A DNA stretch of 64,000 nucleotides from Sulfitobacter sp. F26169L. GTDB taxonomy: Bacteria > Pseudomonadota > Alphaproteobacteria > Rhodobacterales > Rhodobacteraceae. A program made the translations under genes and the position numbers. The stretch spans positions 186,001 to 250,000 of the forward strand of contig NZ_JAPMLP010000005.1 in the NCBI RefSeq assembly GCF_026410285.1, in the 5' to 3' direction. Positions 63,098 to 64,000 of the stretch are shown one piece after another; within the stretch, counting starts at the first letter, position 1, and each line of letters opens with the position of its first letter. Below the pieces are notes generated by a model that was not told the origin of the DNA, did no database searches, and saw only the letters and a program-made list of their open reading frames with translations.

Positions 63098-64000
63098 GTG
63101 TTACAAAACCCCTGCCCCATGACGCCGCACACCTGCACGTTACAGGCGCTGCACGCTACGTCGATGATATCGCGACTCCCGCGGGGACGCTGCATCTTGC
63201 CTTCGGTCTTAGCACACTGGCCCGTGGGAAAATTACGCGGATGGATCTGTCGGCAGTGCGCGCAGCGGCAGATGTCGTTGCGGTTCTGACATCTGCTGAT
63301 CTGCCCTTTGCCAACGATGTATCCCCCTCCAACCACGACGAACCATTGCTGGCGGATGGCAGCGTACACTACGTGGGCCAGCCATTGTTTGTGGTTATCG
63401 CCAACAGCCACCTTGCGGCACGAAAAGCCGCGCGTCTGGCAGAAGTCGAAACCGACGCGGAAACACCTATCCTTACGATCGATCAAGCCATGGCCGCCAA
63501 CAGCCGCTTTGAGGAAGGTCCGCGCATTTATGCAAAAGGCGATGCCCCCGCCGCACTGAAAAACGCGCCCCACCGCCTAAGTGGCAAGATAGAGATCGGC
63601 GGACAGGAGCATTTTTATCTGGAGGGGCAAGCCGCCCTCGCCCTTCCGGGAGAGGACGGGGAAATGCTGATCCAGAGCTCGACCCAGCACCCCACCGAAA
63701 TACAGCACAAGGTCGCCGAAGCGATTGGCCTTCCGATGCATGCCGTACGTGTCGAAACACGGCGCATGGGGGGCGGATTTGGCGGTAAGGAAAGTCAGGG
63801 CAACGCGCTGGCTGTTGCCTGCGCAGTGGCTGCCCGCGCCACGGGGCGGCCCTGCAAGATGCGCTATGACCGTGATGATGATATGGTCATCACCGGCAAA
63901 CGCCATGATTTCCGCATCGAATATGATGTAGGGTTTGACGCCGATGGCGTTCTGAAGGCGGTTGATTTCACCCATTACGCACGCTGCGGCTGGGCGATGG
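63094..64000 (+). CDS. xdhB: Xanthine dehydrogenase molybdenum-binding subunit (partial, cut by right edge)
   Basis: The first 302 codons of the large subunit are present. Visible are HLHVTGAARYVDDIATPAG at the start, the molybdopterin-region motifs EIGGQEHFYLEGQAALA and STQHPTEIQHKVAEAIGLP, and RRMGGGFGGKESQGNALAV. The enzyme oxidises hypoxanthine and xanthine. The start overlaps the xdhA stop (ATGA). The rest, and probably xdhC, lies beyond the window. Confidence 0.94.
   Translation, partial: MSVTKPLPHDAAHLHVTGAARYVDDIATPAGTLHLAFGLSTLARGKITRMDLSAVRAAADVVAVLTSADLPFANDVSPSNHDEPLLADGSVHYVGQPLFVVIANSHLAARKAARLAEVETDAETPILTIDQAMAANSRFEEGPRIYAKGDAPAALKNAPHRLSGKIEIGGQEHFYLEGQAALALPGEDGEMLIQSSTQHPTEIQHKVAEAIGLPMHAVRVETRRMGGGFGGKESQGNALAVACAVAARATGRPCKMRYDRDDDMVITGKRHDFRIEYDVGFDADGVLKAVDFTHYARCGWAM

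Noticed and set aside
1..64000. CRISPR array, insertion sequence or rRNA gene
   Set aside because: No regularly spaced repeats, transposase or rRNA sequence was recognised on either strand.

Overview
This window looks like the chromosome of a marine-type Rhodobacteraceae bacterium (Roseobacter group). The basis is family-level: a cbb3 oxidase cluster ccoNOQP-GHIS preceded by an FnrL-type regulator, a short HisG paired with HisZ, a class II (B12-dependent) ribonucleotide reductase, UPF0262, DUF2948 and DUF1489 proteins, a TRAP transporter and a haem-uptake operon. The DNA is GC-rich and densely coded, with many ATGA or TGATG overlaps, except for two A+T-richer accessory genes on either side of lepA. 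Reading was by eye only, with no database search.

Layout. 1-3245 (minus): a TRAP transporter operon dctP-dctQ-dctM ending in an IclR-type regulator cut by the window edge, with a perfect IclR-style palindrome in front of dctP. 3521-9381 (plus): a four-gene peptide-type ABC importer. 9475-12849 (minus): a Tat-exported metallo-beta-lactamase-fold protein and a large MscS-family channel. 13270-19242 (plus): a six-gene glycan operon (four glycosyltransferase-like proteins, a histidine phosphatase, a polysaccharide-deacetylase-like protein). 19285-20324 (minus): two related small membrane proteins around a PhnA-family gene, one of them behind an FNR-like site. 20415-25384: an accessory stretch with a BstA/antirepressor-like protein, lepA, an unknown coiled-coil protein and a small lipoprotein.

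25618-30084 (minus) is a housekeeping run: small basic protein, murA, DUF2948, hisD, UPF0262, low-molecular-weight phosphatase. A tRNA-Thr(GGT) follows at 30243. 30521-36581 is haem uptake: a TonB-dependent receptor divergent from hmuSTUV. 36683-38451 (minus) holds a lytic transglycosylase and CreA. 38554-41189 is a coupled radical-SAM/UdgX pair for DNA repair. 41365-50131 is fnrL followed by the cbb3 oxidase structural (ccoNOQP) and assembly (ccoGHIS) genes, with perfect FNR boxes before fnrL, ccoN and ccoG. 50315-52600 (minus) is nrdJ; then DUF1489, hisG-hisZ-hisS (minus), slyX, a lipoprotein (minus), dnaE (minus), and xdhA plus a partial xdhB running off the right edge.

How the parts work together. 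The clearest circuit is oxygen control: FnrL has an FNR box three bases before its own start codon (probable autoregulation) and FNR boxes at both cbb3 promoters, plus a near-consensus site before a small membrane-protein gene at about 19.5 kb. A second local circuit is IclR acting on the TRAP operon that encodes it. The most promising poorly described items are the six-gene glycan operon, the BstA-like protein bracketed by paired hairpins, the radical-SAM/UdgX pair, and the FNR-linked small membrane protein.
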